A DNA stretch of 64,000 nt from Neisseria sicca (GTDB lineage: Bacteria > Pseudomonadota > Gammaproteobacteria > Burkholderiales > Neisseriaceae): assembly GCF_017753665.1 (NCBI RefSeq), contig NZ_CP072524.1, positions 2,502,408-2,566,407 of the forward strand, given 5' to 3'. This document shows positions 51,855 to 60,050 of this stretch, piece by piece (position 1 is the first letter of the stretch; each line of letters begins with the position of its first letter). Under the pieces are notes generated by a model. It worked only from the letters and a program-made list of their open reading frames with translations. It made no database searches and was not told the DNA's origin. Position numbers and translations under genes: made by a program.

Positions 51855-52088
51855 ATTCCCGCGCAGGCGGGAATCCAGACCTCTTTTTCAGAGATATTCA
51901 ACGATTACCGCAGTATGGACTTTACCCACAGATATGGTTTGCAGAAATATCAGTTGCGGCGGGTCTTTATATATTCTCGCGGGCAAAGCCCACGCTACGG
52001 CAGCCGCTTGCAGATACCCGCAAGTCATCTGAAAAAACAGTTCCTACATCCCTGCCTGCTTCGCCGTCATTCCCGCGCAGGCGGGAAT
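51855..52088. repeat. Two dRS3 units and an intervening repeat block
   Basis: dRS3 at 51855-51874 and 52069-52088 (both ATTCCCGCGCAGGCGGGAAT). The block between ends with a GGGCAAAGCCCACGCTAC arm (51981-51998) like those of the 86-bp elements. Part of a mosaic repeat region downstream of recG. Confidence 0.8.
51894..51950. repeat. 57-bp repeat, copy 1 (uninterrupted site)
   Basis: ATATTCAACGATTACCGCAG ... GCAGAAATAT, following CCAGACCTCTTTTTCAGAG. The same 57-base unit at 52215-52271 directly follows a Correia-like element, so this copy shows the unoccupied arrangement. Confidence 0.7.
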
Positions 52089-52110
52089 CCAGACCTCTGA
52101 TTTTCAGAAA

Positions 52111-52217
52111 TATAGTGGATTAAATTTAAATCAGGACAAGGCGACGAAGCCGCAGACAGTACAGATAGTACGGCAAGGCGAGGCAACGCCGTACTGGTTT
52201 AAAGTTAATCCACTATA
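52111..52217. mobile_element. Correia-like element (107 bp)
   Basis: TATAGTGGATTAAATTTAAATCAGGACAAGGCGACGAAGC ... CGCCGTACTGGTTTAAAGTTAATCCACTATA. Both 26-base ends are Correia-type, with the AGGACAAGGCGACGAAGCCGCAGACAGTACAGATAGTACGGCAAGGCGAGGCAACGCCGTAC core of the short form. TA is duplicated at the insertion. It sits in a mosaic repeat between recG and the pilin genes. Confidence 0.88.
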
Positions 52218-52271
52218 TTCAACGATTACCGCAGTATGGACGTTGCCCACGGATGCGGTTTGCAGAAATAT
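52215..52271. repeat. 57-bp repeat, copy 2 (interrupted on its left by the Correia-like element)
   Basis: ATATTCAACGATTACCGCAG ... TGCAGAAATAT, same length as copy 1, with scattered substitutions. Confidence 0.7.
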
Positions 52272-52390
52272 TGGTCTCGACAGGGCGTTTATGTTTTACC
52301 GGCGAAACCCGCCATATTTTCAGACGACGTTTTTAGTCAAATCAAACGTTCAAAAATAAACTAAATATCTATAATTCGATTTTGAAAATT

Positions 52391-52510
52391 ACCGTTTATC
52401 CGAATTAAAATCCGCCTATCAAATTTGTATAAAAAAATAACATAAAATCATCATATTAAAAATATAAAAAACTTCAAAATACCGCTTATCTAAAAACGAT
52501 ACCGCTTATC
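52391..52510. repeat. Four phased decamers (ACCGYTTATC type)
   Basis: ACCGTTTATC (52391), TCCGCCTATC (52411), ACCGCTTATC (52481) and ACCGCTTATC (52501). Within each pair the starts are 20 bases apart; the pairs are exactly 90 bases apart. Both distances are near whole helical turns. Confidence 0.6.
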
Positions 52511-52546
52511 AAATCCATTTCAATATTATTAAAATAGGTATGAAAG

Positions 52547-52639
52547 TGACGAAATGCGTCATATGACATAAAACGTTTCCCTTTTCTTCTCAAAAATGAC
52601 AAAACACGTCATATCCCCCCAAAAAATCCCACGTCATAA
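52547..52639. promoter_or_regulatory. Candidate PilR upstream activating sites
   Basis: TGACGAAATGCGTCATAT at 52547-52564 and TGACAAAACACGTCATAT at 52597-52614 share the TGAC-N6-8-CGTCATAT layout, starts exactly 50 bases apart; a half site ACGTCATAA lies at 52631. They lie about 130-200 bases upstream of the sigma-54 promoter, the usual place for enhancer-binding protein sites. Confidence 0.45.
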
Positions 52640-52741
52640 AAAAGCCCAAATCTGCCCGAAAAATCCTTCAAAACAAATTTAAACCTATTAAAAACATAAA
52701 ATTACAAAATATTTTCATAAAAAATCCAAAAAAATCCAGAC

Positions 52742-52760
52742 TTGGCACATCCCCTGCTTG
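52742..52760 (+). promoter_or_regulatory. Sigma-54 promoter of the pilin gene
   Basis: TTGGCACATCCCCTGCTTG has GG at 52744-52745 and GC at 52756-52757, the exact 10-base spacing of sigma-54 promoters, with the TTGGCAC consensus left half. Transcription would start near 52769, giving a leader of about 160 bases. Confidence 0.8.
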
Positions 52761-52930
52761 ATACATTACGTCCGGCAAGGGAAACGAAGCAACAAAGCCC
52801 GAACCGGGAAGCTGTATATTCCTTCTACTTGATGGTTTTACTCATAAACAAGCAGAGCCAAACACATTACGGTTTTTTTAACAACAAACATTTTTTTATT
52901 CACAACACTTTTTTAACTGGAGTTTATTAA

Positions 52931-53389
52931 ATGAAAGCAATCCAAAAAGGTTTCACCCTGATCGAATTGATGATCGTAATCGCAATTATCGGTATTCTGG
53001 CAGTTATCGCTCTGCCTGCTTACCAAGACTACACCGGTCGCGCACAAGTTTCTGAAGCAATTACCCTGATGGAAGGTCAAAAATCTGCAATCGTCGAATA
53101 TTACGCAGATAAAGGTAAATGGCCTACAAGCAATACTGACGCAGGTATTGCGGCTGCTACAGACATTAAAGGTAAATATGTTGCTAAGGTTGAAGTTGGT
53201 GCAAACGGTGTGATTACCGCAACAATGAATGCTAAGGATGTCAATAATGACATTAAAAATAAAACAGTAACTCTTCAGCCTGAAAATAAGAATGGTGCAG
53301 CGGCTTCTGCAGGTTCATTCACTTGGAAATGTGTTAAAGGTACGTCCAATGCCGTTCCAGAAAAATTCCTGCCTTCTTCTTGCCGTTAA
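52931..53389 (+). CDS. pilE: Type IV major pilin
   Basis: Structural subunit of type IV pili (motility, adhesion, DNA uptake). 152 residues. Prepilin leader MKAIQKG is cut before FTLIELMIVIAIIGILAVIALPAYQDYTGRAQ with Glu at +5. Short globular domain (about 60-150) ends with a disulfide pair, Cys134 (FTWKC) and Cys151 (LPSSCR). TGGAG lies 10 bases upstream. The variable region resembles the conserved commensal type; no G-quadruplex or silent pilS copies were seen in the window. Controlled by a sigma-54 promoter. Confidence 0.93.
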   Translation: MKAIQKGFTLIELMIVIAIIGILAVIALPAYQDYTGRAQVSEAITLMEGQKSAIVEYYADKGKWPTSNTDAGIAAATDIKGKYVAKVEVGANGVITATMNAKDVNNDIKNKTVTLQPENKNGAAASAGSFTWKCVKGTSNAVPEKFLPSSCR

Positions 53390-53413
53390 TTTTTTAGTAT
53401 AAGAGACGCAAGC

Positions 53414-53450
53414 TAATAAAGCGGAAGGGTTTTCCTTCCGCTTTATTACT
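53414..53450 (+). terminator. Terminator between the two pilin genes
   Basis: AATAAAGCGGAAGG-GTTT-TCCTTCCGCTTTATT: strong stem with T-rich tail. It probably limits readthrough into the second pilin. Confidence 0.85.
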
Positions 53451-53484
53451 AAGTAATTTTTACAACAGCCATTTGAATCACGAT

Positions 53485-53964
53485 ATGAAAAAGAGTCATC
53501 AGAAATATACAAAGCCATACGGCTTTACATTGCTGGAATTAATGATTGTTATAGGGATTATTGGGATTCTCGGTATTATGGCGCTTCCCGCATATCAAAA
53601 TTATGTGGCACGTGCCCAGGTTAGCGAAGGAATTATGCTTGCCGCCAGTATGAAAGCTGAAGTGGAGGAAGCTTTTGCCGATAAGGGAAGTCTGCCGATT
53701 AAGGTAACCGTTTCGCAAAAAGACAATGCCGGAAGTTATGTCAAAGTTGTCCGGATAGAAGATGATGGGACTATTGTTGCTGCAATAGGCAAGGAGGCAG
53801 CAGTGCCGATCAAGAATACTGAAATTTACCTGATTCCCAGTTTCGCCGTATCGGGGACGGGAACTAATCCTAGAGGCAATACCGTATGGTCTTGCAGCGG
53901 AACCATGGACGAATATTTCCTCCCTGTCTCCTGCAAAGGTGCCAAAAAACAAAAAACGCCATAG
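53485..53964 (+). CDS. Second type IV pilin
   Basis: 159 residues. Leader MKKSHQKYTKPYG then FTLLELMIVIGIIGILGIMALPAYQNYVARAQVSEG, with processing site and Glu+5 intact. Globular part differs from the first pilin; C-terminal cysteines (VWSC, LPVSCKG) make a disulfide loop. The unusually long leader and lack of a ribosome site suggest weaker translation. Lies beyond a strong terminator, so it may rely on readthrough or its own promoter. Probable minor pilin or tandem major-pilin paralogue. Confidence 0.88.
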   Translation: MKKSHQKYTKPYGFTLLELMIVIGIIGILGIMALPAYQNYVARAQVSEGIMLAASMKAEVEEAFADKGSLPIKVTVSQKDNAGSYVKVVRIEDDGTIVAAIGKEAAVPIKNTEIYLIPSFAVSGTGTNPRGNTVWSCSGTMDEYFLPVSCKGAKKQKTP

Positions 53965-54062
53965 AACAAGCTGTGGCTCGCATTTCCGCCAACAGCGTGT
54001 GTGGCTGCACCTATACGGCTGCTGCGTTGCATGGGTGCGCGTGCCTTTGACAACGAAGCGGC

Positions 54063-54148
54063 GTAGCGTGGGCTTTGCCCACGATAGGGGCGGGTAAAAG
54101 AGGGCGTCTGAAATTTTGGGTGTGGTTGGTGGGCAAAGCCTACGCTAT
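54063..54148. repeat. 86-bp inverted-repeat element, copy B
   Basis: GTAGCGTGGGCTTTGCCCACGA ... TGGTGGGCAAAGCCTACGCTAT: same size and layout as the element at 2273-2358, with about 85% identity. In the gap 53965-54307 after the second pilin; nothing else of note is there. Confidence 0.65.
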
Positions 54149-54254
54149 GGCTTGGGTAGTTGATGGTGGTTAGTTTTGTAGGTGTATCGGATTGCAGTAC
54201 AACAAAATCTGAATTTTTCAATGTTAGGTTTGACAAATCAACTCTGATTAAAAA

Positions 54255-54295
54255 CAAAAAGGTCGTCTGAAAACGGATTTCAGACGACCTTTGTT
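54255..54295 (-). terminator. tyrS terminator, uptake-sequence pair
   Basis: AAAAAGGTCGTCTGAAA-ACGGA-TTTCAGACGACCTTTGTT; stem and T-rich ends, just after the tyrS stop on the minus strand. Confidence 0.7.
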
Positions 54296-54307
54296 ATTTA
54301 TTAAGGC

Positions 54308-55603
54308 TTATTTCCAAACCAAGAGCGCGTGGTTGCGTTTGCCGCGCCGTACGATGGTGTATTTGCCGAAGCGTTTGTGCGCGTCGGTCAGCAGATAGGC
54401 ATCGTCGGGGCGTTCGGCGGAGTGGTTCGGGTTGTTCGATTCGGCGGCTTGGCCGTTGAGCAATACCGCTTTGCTGTTCACAAAACCGCGCGCTTCTTTG
54501 TTGGAAGATGCCAAGCCGGTTTTAACCAAGGCTTCGACAACGTTGAGGTCGTCTGAAACTTCAAATGCGGGCAGGCCGTCGAGGGCGAGCTGTTCGAAGT
54601 CGCTTTCAGTCAAGCTGCTTTGGTCTTCGGCAAACAGGCTTTCGGAAATGCGCTGCGCGGCTTGCAGGGCGGCTTCGCCGTGAATCAGGCGGGTCATTTC
54701 TTCGGCGAGGATGCGTTGCGCTTCGGGCTTGGTGCCGCTGGCTTGGTCTTTTGCTTCGATGGCGTCGATTTCCTCGATAGATAGGAAGGTGAAGTATTTC
54801 AAGAATTTATACACATCGGCATCGGCAACTTTCAGCCAGAACTGGTAGAACTGATACGGCGAGGTTTTCTTCGCGTTCAGCCATACCGCGCCGCCTTCGG
54901 TTTTGCCGAATTTGGTGCCGTCGGATTTGGTGACCAGCGGCAGAGTCAGACCGAATACTTGTTTTTGGTTCAGACGACGTGTCAGATCGATACCGGCGGT
55001 GATGTTGCCCCATTGGTCGGAACCGCCGATTTCCAAAACCGCACCATGACGTTTGTTCAATTCGGCAAAGTCGTAGCCTTGCAGCAGGGAGTAGGCGAAT
55101 TCAGTGAAGGAAATGCCCACATCGTCGCGCTCGATACGCTGTTTGACGGATTCCTTGTTCAACATGGCGTTGACGGAGAAATGCTTGCCGATGTCGCGCA
55201 GGAAGTCGAGGCAGTTCATGCTGCCGAACCAGTCGGCGTTGTTCGCCATAATGGCGGCGTTTTCGCCTTCAAAGCTCAAAAACGGTTTCAGTTGGTTGCG
55301 GATGCTTTCTACCCAGCCGGCAACGGTTTCGGCGGAATTCAAGCTGCGCTCCACCGCTTTGAAGCTGGGGTCGCCGATCATACCGGTCGCACCACCCACC
55401 AAAGCAATCGGCGTATGTCCCGCCTGTTGGAAACGGCGCAAAGCCAATACGGGCAACAAGTGGCCGATATGCAGGCTGTCGGCGGTCGGGTCGAAACCGC
55501 AGTAGAGGGCGATTTTTTGTTCGTTCAACAAAGCGTCTAAGGCTTCGATGTCGGTAGTTTGCGCGATAAGGCCGCGCGATTGTAGGTCTTGAATGACGCT
55601 CAT
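54308..55603 (-). CDS. tyrS: Tyrosyl-tRNA synthetase
   Basis: Class I synthetase charging tRNA-Tyr. 431 residues. HIGH motif at 45-48 (DSLHIGHLLPV), KFGKT as the KMSKS-equivalent (in KSDGTKFGKTEGG), and a C-terminal S4 RNA-binding domain (about 350-431). An uptake word overlaps the region near residue 355. Single gene. Confidence 0.97.
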   Translation of the reverse strand: MSVIQDLQSRGLIAQTTDIEALDALLNEQKIALYCGFDPTADSLHIGHLLPVLALRRFQQAGHTPIALVGGATGMIGDPSFKAVERSLNSAETVAGWVESIRNQLKPFLSFEGENAAIMANNADWFGSMNCLDFLRDIGKHFSVNAMLNKESVKQRIERDDVGISFTEFAYSLLQGYDFAELNKRHGAVLEIGGSDQWGNITAGIDLTRRLNQKQVFGLTLPLVTKSDGTKFGKTEGGAVWLNAKKTSPYQFYQFWLKVADADVYKFLKYFTFLSIEEIDAIEAKDQASGTKPEAQRILAEEMTRLIHGEAALQAAQRISESLFAEDQSSLTESDFEQLALDGLPAFEVSDDLNVVEALVKTGLASSNKEARGFVNSKAVLLNGQAAESNNPNHSAERPDDAYLLTDAHKRFGKYTIVRRGKRNHALLVWK

Positions 55604-55664
55604 CGGTATCTTTCAAAAAAATTAGCGGTTTTGCAAACCGCTAATTGTAACAAATTTAATCGGA

Positions 55665-57486
55665 TCAATGGCTATGGTGCGTATCGAGGAGTTTATTCTC
55701 TTCGGAAAAAAGTTTCGCCAATTCTATTCCGCCGTAAGGGTTGATATGGTCGTTATCCGAGTAAACCGGTAATCCATTGATTTTAAAGTTTTCTGGGATA
55801 TAGGCGGCGGCATCGATGATATGGACATTAGGATATTTGGCTGCCAGTTCTTTAATGCGGTTATTGCCTTTCGTGGTCGCTTCATCGTTTGAATGCAGGT
55901 TTTGGCTATAACCCGGTATACGGGAGGACAGCATATAGGCGCGCAGGGCGTTGTAAGACAAGGTTTGGTTGTCCGTCATGAGGTAAACAATTTGTTTCTC
56001 AGAGGATAGTGTTTGTAGCATGATGTCGAATTTTTTAAAGAAATCATTATCATAAGAAAGAGAATTGCTGTTTTCCGGCATTTGGCTTCCCCAACGCATC
56101 GCCAAAAGCACTTTTGAATATCGAGGCAGATGCTCTTTTGCGTACTGATAAACGGCGCGGCAGGAAGCATTTTTTTTGAACACTCGGGCTGAGTAGCCTT
56201 CTACATAGGCGCAACTGTCGGCAGAGACCATAGTTGCGGACCATTTTTCTTTTTTACCCACGCTATCGAAGAATGTTTTGTATTGGTCGGCGTGAGAGTC
56301 GCCCAAAATCAGTAATTCCGGCTGTTTTTCCATATCGCCCCAAAGGCATTGTTTGTCGGTATTGTTATGGCAGGAGGTGTAGGAACGTGCCAATCCCATA
56401 CGGTCATATTGCGCCATAAATGGCAGTTTCATCGCGAAAAAAGAGCCCACGGTCAAAATCAGCATGGGGAGGGCGTAAATCCATGAGACAGATTGTACAA
56501 ACGAACCTTTCCAATTTTTAAACGGTTTTTCTATGCAGTAATAAGAAATCAAGGAAAGTACCACCATCAGGACGATCGCTGCCGCTGTTGAATAAGGAGG
56601 TAGGTTGTCCGGACCGATATAGTGCATAAAAGCCAATATAGGCCAATGCCACAGATAAAGTGAATAGGAAATCAAGCCGATGGCAACGGTAATTTTCCAT
56701 TGGAAAAATTTTTTAAGCGGGTGTTCGAAATGATTGAAATAAATCAGTGCTGCCGAAGCCAGGCAAGGAATCAAAGCGGCAGGGCCTGGAAAATAAGCGG
56801 TTTGTTCCGTGTAGGCAAACAGACAGACGAACAGTATGCACACGGAAAATAAAGCACCTGCGGCAGCATATTGCTTACCGATACAAAGTTTCTGCTGTTG
56901 TTGATATTGCATCCACACGGCTGTCAGCGATCCGATCAGCATTTCGCAGGCACGCAGATGGGGGAGGTAATATTTATCCAGTGAAGAAGGCATAAAGGAA
57001 GCGGCGAGACTTAAGGCACATAGAGTAATCAGGAAACCGAATTGAACACGCCAGCTTTTGCGGACGACGAGCAGCAGCAATATCGGAAAGATAAAGTAGT
57101 ATTGTTCTTCGACCGATAAAGACCAGATATGGAGCAGAGGTTTTTCTTCCTGTGCCGGATCGAAATAGCCTTGTCCTTTTGCGAAATACAGATTGGATGC
57201 GAAACCTAAAGCAGCCAGTGCGGACTTCCATAAAAGAAAGAAATCATCTTTGGTGAATAAAAGAAAGCCGCCTATTAACGTTACCGTTAATACGGCAAAA
57301 AATGCGGGCAAAATCCGTTTGATGCGGCGGATATAAAACGTTTTAAACTGAAATCACGAAGAAAATATCGACACCGAGAAAACCGCCCGGCAACCAGTTT
57401 TTTTCGATATGAAAGGCTACGACGGATAAGACGGCAATGGCGCGTAATGTATCAATATCAGGACGGTAAGATAAGACTTTACTCAT
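55665..57486 (-). pseudogene. Acyltransferase-3/SGNH O-acetyltransferase, broken by internal deletion
   Basis: The minus strand from the ATG at 57486 reads MSKVLSYRPDIDTLRAIAVL, continuing to GVDIFFVIS, then hits TAA at 57343. One frame over it resumes with FKTFYIRRIKRILPAFFAVL and stays open to 55665. Normal OatA-type enzymes have about 20 further residues between FFVISG and the RRIKRILPA block, so this is a deletion of roughly 60-70 bases with a frameshift. The rest is intact: about ten membrane helices, then an SGNH domain (LLILGDSHAD; DNDHINPYGG). These enzymes O-acetylate peptidoglycan or surface sugars. A TTG inside could still start a shorter product. Confidence 0.82.
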
Positions 57487-57775
57487 AATATTTTTTACTT
57501 TAAATAGAGCCAGCAATGCAGAGGTCGTCTGAAAGATAATTTTATAAGGGTTAATGCTTGTTCAAATCGGGTATAGGGTATGTGGGTGGGCTGCTTTAGA
57601 ATAATTGTTGATAGTGTCGGTTTGATTGGGTAGTTAGATTGAGAACTCAGGTGATAGTTTTAAGATGTGGATTTAATATTTTATTTTTATAATTAATGAG
57701 ATAGGATTTAATCGGGTTTGAGTGTTTACACGCTTCGATTTCCGTGACGAGGTGAGCCCGAACAATTGTTAAGAA
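57487..57775. other. AT-rich gap upstream of the broken acyltransferase
   Basis: 290 bases with one uptake word (near 57522) and AT-rich sequence. No credible gene or repeat. Confidence 0.4.
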
Positions 57776-57834
57776 CAGGTTTCAGACGACCTTACCCGAT
57801 TCAAAAAGTATCGGGAGGTCGTCTGAAAACCTGT
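57776..57834 (-). terminator. ychF terminator, long uptake-sequence hairpin
   Basis: On the minus strand CAGGTTTTCAGACGACCTCCCGATA-CTTTTTGAA-TCGGGTAAGGTCGTCTGAAACCTG: two nested stems (outer uptake pair, inner CCCGAT/ATCGGG) 11 bases after ychF. Confidence 0.7.
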
Positions 57835-57844
57835 TGCATTGGGT

Positions 57845-58936
57845 TTATACGTTGAACAAGAAGTGCATCACATCGCCGTCTTGCACGACATATTCCTTGC
57901 CTTCTACGCGCATTTTGCCGGCTTCTTTGGCTTTGGCTTCGCCGCCGAGCGAGACAAAGTCGTCGTAGGAAATGACTTGGGCACGGATGAAGCCGCGTTC
58001 GAAGTCGGTGTGGATGACGCCGGCGGCTTGAGGGGCGGTGTCGCCTTTGTGGATGGTCCAGGCGCGGACTTCTTTGACGCCGGCGGTGAAGTAAGTTTGC
58101 AGGCCCAAGAGGTCGTAGCCGGCGCGGATCAGGCGGTTCAGGCCGGGTTCTTCCAAGCCCATTTCGGCGAGGAACTCGGCTTTTTCGTCGTCTTCCAACT
58201 CGGCGATTTCGCTCTCCATCGCGGCGCAAACGGCAACGACGGGGGCGTTTTCTTTTTCAGCCAATTCTTTCAGGCGGTCAAGGTGCGGATTGTTTTCAAA
58301 ACCGTCTTCAGCAACGTTGCCGACATACATGGCGGGTTTGGCGGTGAGCAGGAACAGCGGTTTGAGCATGGCGAGTTCTTCCGCGTCCAAACCGAAGGAG
58401 CGGACGGGTTTGCCTTCGTCCAGATGCGGCAGCAGTTTTTTGCACAGTTCGACCAGTTTTTGCGCGTCTTTGTCGCCTGAGCGGGCGCGTTTTTCTTCGC
58501 GGACGATGGCTTTTTCGACGCTGGCGAGGTCGGCAAGTGCCAATTCGGTGCCGATGGTTTCGATGTCGGCAATCGGATCGACTTTGCCGGAAACGTGGAC
58601 GATATTGTCGTCGTCAAAGCAGCGCACGACGTTGACGATGGCGTCGGTTTCGCGGATGTTGGCGAGGAACTGGTTGCCCAAGCCTTCGCCTTTGCTCGCG
58701 CCTGCAACCAAACCGGCAATGTCGACAAACTCGACGATGGCGGGCTGCATTTTTTGTGGGTTGACGATTTTCGCCAGCTCCGCCATGCGCGGGTCGGGCA
58801 CTTCGACGATGCCGACGTTGGGTTCGATGGTGCAGAAGGGATAGTTCGCCGCTTCAATGCCCGATTGGGTCAGCGCGTTAAAGAGGGTGGATTTGCCGAC
58901 GTTGGGCAGGCCGACGATACCGCATTTCAAGCTCAT
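57845..58936 (-). CDS. ychF: Ribosome-associated ATPase YchF
   Basis: Obg-family, but ATP-specific, P-loop enzyme with a role in translation and oxidative stress. 363 residues. GLPNVGKST (9-17), VDIAGLVAGASKGEGLGNQFLANIRE (switch II), and the family NxxE specificity segment followed by a C-terminal TGS domain (TYFTAGVKEVRAWTI to YVVQDGDVMHFLFNV). Single gene; divergent from murI. Confidence 0.96.
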   Translation of the reverse strand: MSLKCGIVGLPNVGKSTLFNALTQSGIEAANYPFCTIEPNVGIVEVPDPRMAELAKIVNPQKMQPAIVEFVDIAGLVAGASKGEGLGNQFLANIRETDAIVNVVRCFDDDNIVHVSGKVDPIADIETIGTELALADLASVEKAIVREEKRARSGDKDAQKLVELCKKLLPHLDEGKPVRSFGLDAEELAMLKPLFLLTAKPAMYVGNVAEDGFENNPHLDRLKELAEKENAPVVAVCAAMESEIAELEDDEKAEFLAEMGLEEPGLNRLIRAGYDLLGLQTYFTAGVKEVRAWTIHKGDTAPQAAGVIHTDFERGFIRAQVISYDDFVSLGGEAKAKEAGKMRVEGKEYVVQDGDVMHFLFNV

Positions 58937-59003
58937 GTTTTTTCCTGAAAAGATAAAAGTTTAACGGCGGATTATAGCATATCGGGAATGACTCAAAAAC
59001 TGT

Positions 59004-59056
59004 AAAGGTCGTCTGAAAAGCGCGGTTTCCACACGCCTCCCCCTTTCAGACGACCT
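59004..59056. terminator. Uptake-sequence inverted pair
   Basis: AAAGGTCGTCTGAAAA and CTTTCAGACGACCT with a 20-base loop between the divergent ychF and murI; neither gene ends here. Confidence 0.35.
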
Positions 59057-59126
59057 CCGTCCCTGTTAAGCCTTGCGCCGAACGTGTACAATCGCCCCAT
59101 CATACCTAATCCGTACAAACCGCATC

Positions 59127-59936
59127 ATGACTATCAGCAAACAACGTCCCATCGGCGTTTTCGATTCCGGCGTCGGCGGCCTGACCAACGTCCGCGCCCT
59201 GATGGAACGCCTGCCGATGGAAAACATCATCTACTTCGGCGACACCGCCCGCGTTCCCTACGGCACCAAATCCCGCGCCACCATCGAAACCTTCGCCATG
59301 CAGATTGTCGATTTCCTGCTGGAAAACGATGTTAAGGCACTCGTCATCGCGTGCAACACCATCGCCGCCGTTGCCGGACAGAAAATCCGCCAAAAAGCAG
59401 GCAATATGCCGGTGTTGGACGTGATTTCCGCCGGTGCGCAGGCGGCTTTGAACACCACGCGCAACAACAAAATCGGCATCATCGCCACCAACACCACCGT
59501 CAACAGCAACGCCTACGCCCGCGCCATCCACGCCCAAAACCCGGACACGCTCGTGCGTACGCAGGCGACGCCGCTACTCGTGCCGCTGGTGGAAGAAGGC
59601 TGGCTCGACCACGAAGTAACCCGCCTGACCGTGCGCGAATATCTCAAACCGCTCTTGGTGGACGACATCGACACACTCGTCCTCGGCTGTACCCACTTTC
59701 CGCTGCTCAAGCCCCTGATCGGCAAAGAAGCGCAAAACGTCGCCTTGGTCGACTCTGCCATCACCACCGCCGAAGCCACCGCCCAAGCACTCGCCCAAGC
59801 AGGGTTGCTCAACACGGAAAACGACAGTCCCGACTACCGCTTCTACGTCAGCGACATCCCCCTGCGCTTCCGCACCATAGGCGAACGCTTCCTCGGACGC
59901 AGCATGGAACAAATCGAAATGGTCTCGCTGGGATAA
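59127..59936 (+). CDS. murI: Glutamate racemase
   Basis: Makes D-glutamate for peptidoglycan. 269 residues from the ATG at 59127. Catalytic cysteines 76 (IACNTIA) and 188 (VLGCTHFPLL), and IGVFDSGVGGLTN at the start. The longer frame to 59073 is not conserved. Uptake-sequence terminator downstream. Confidence 0.96.
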   Translation: MTISKQRPIGVFDSGVGGLTNVRALMERLPMENIIYFGDTARVPYGTKSRATIETFAMQIVDFLLENDVKALVIACNTIAAVAGQKIRQKAGNMPVLDVISAGAQAALNTTRNNKIGIIATNTTVNSNAYARAIHAQNPDTLVRTQATPLLVPLVEEGWLDHEVTRLTVREYLKPLLVDDIDTLVLGCTHFPLLKPLIGKEAQNVALVDSAITTAEATAQALAQAGLLNTENDSPDYRFYVSDIPLRFRTIGERFLGRSMEQIEMVSLG

Positions 59937-59960
59937 GGCATATCCTGCCTGCCGAAATGA

Positions 59961-60007
59961 GAGGTCGTCTGAAAACCCGTGTTTCGAGTTTTCAGACGAC
60001 CTTTTTG
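59961..60007 (+). terminator. murI terminator, uptake-sequence pair
   Basis: GAGGTCGTCTGAAAAC-CCGTGTTTCGA-GTTTTCAGACGACCTTTTTG; strong stem and T-run. Confidence 0.75.
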
Positions 60008-60050
60008 AATGAAGCGAATCAAAGCTATTGCCAATCCTGATCCGCTTATT

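Noticed and set aside
52742..52930. Short open frame in front of pilE
   Set aside because: Overlaps the sigma-54 promoter and leader; no protein features.
52931..53964. Antigenic-variation machinery for pilin
   Set aside because: No G-quadruplex upstream of pilE and no silent partial pilin copies in the window.
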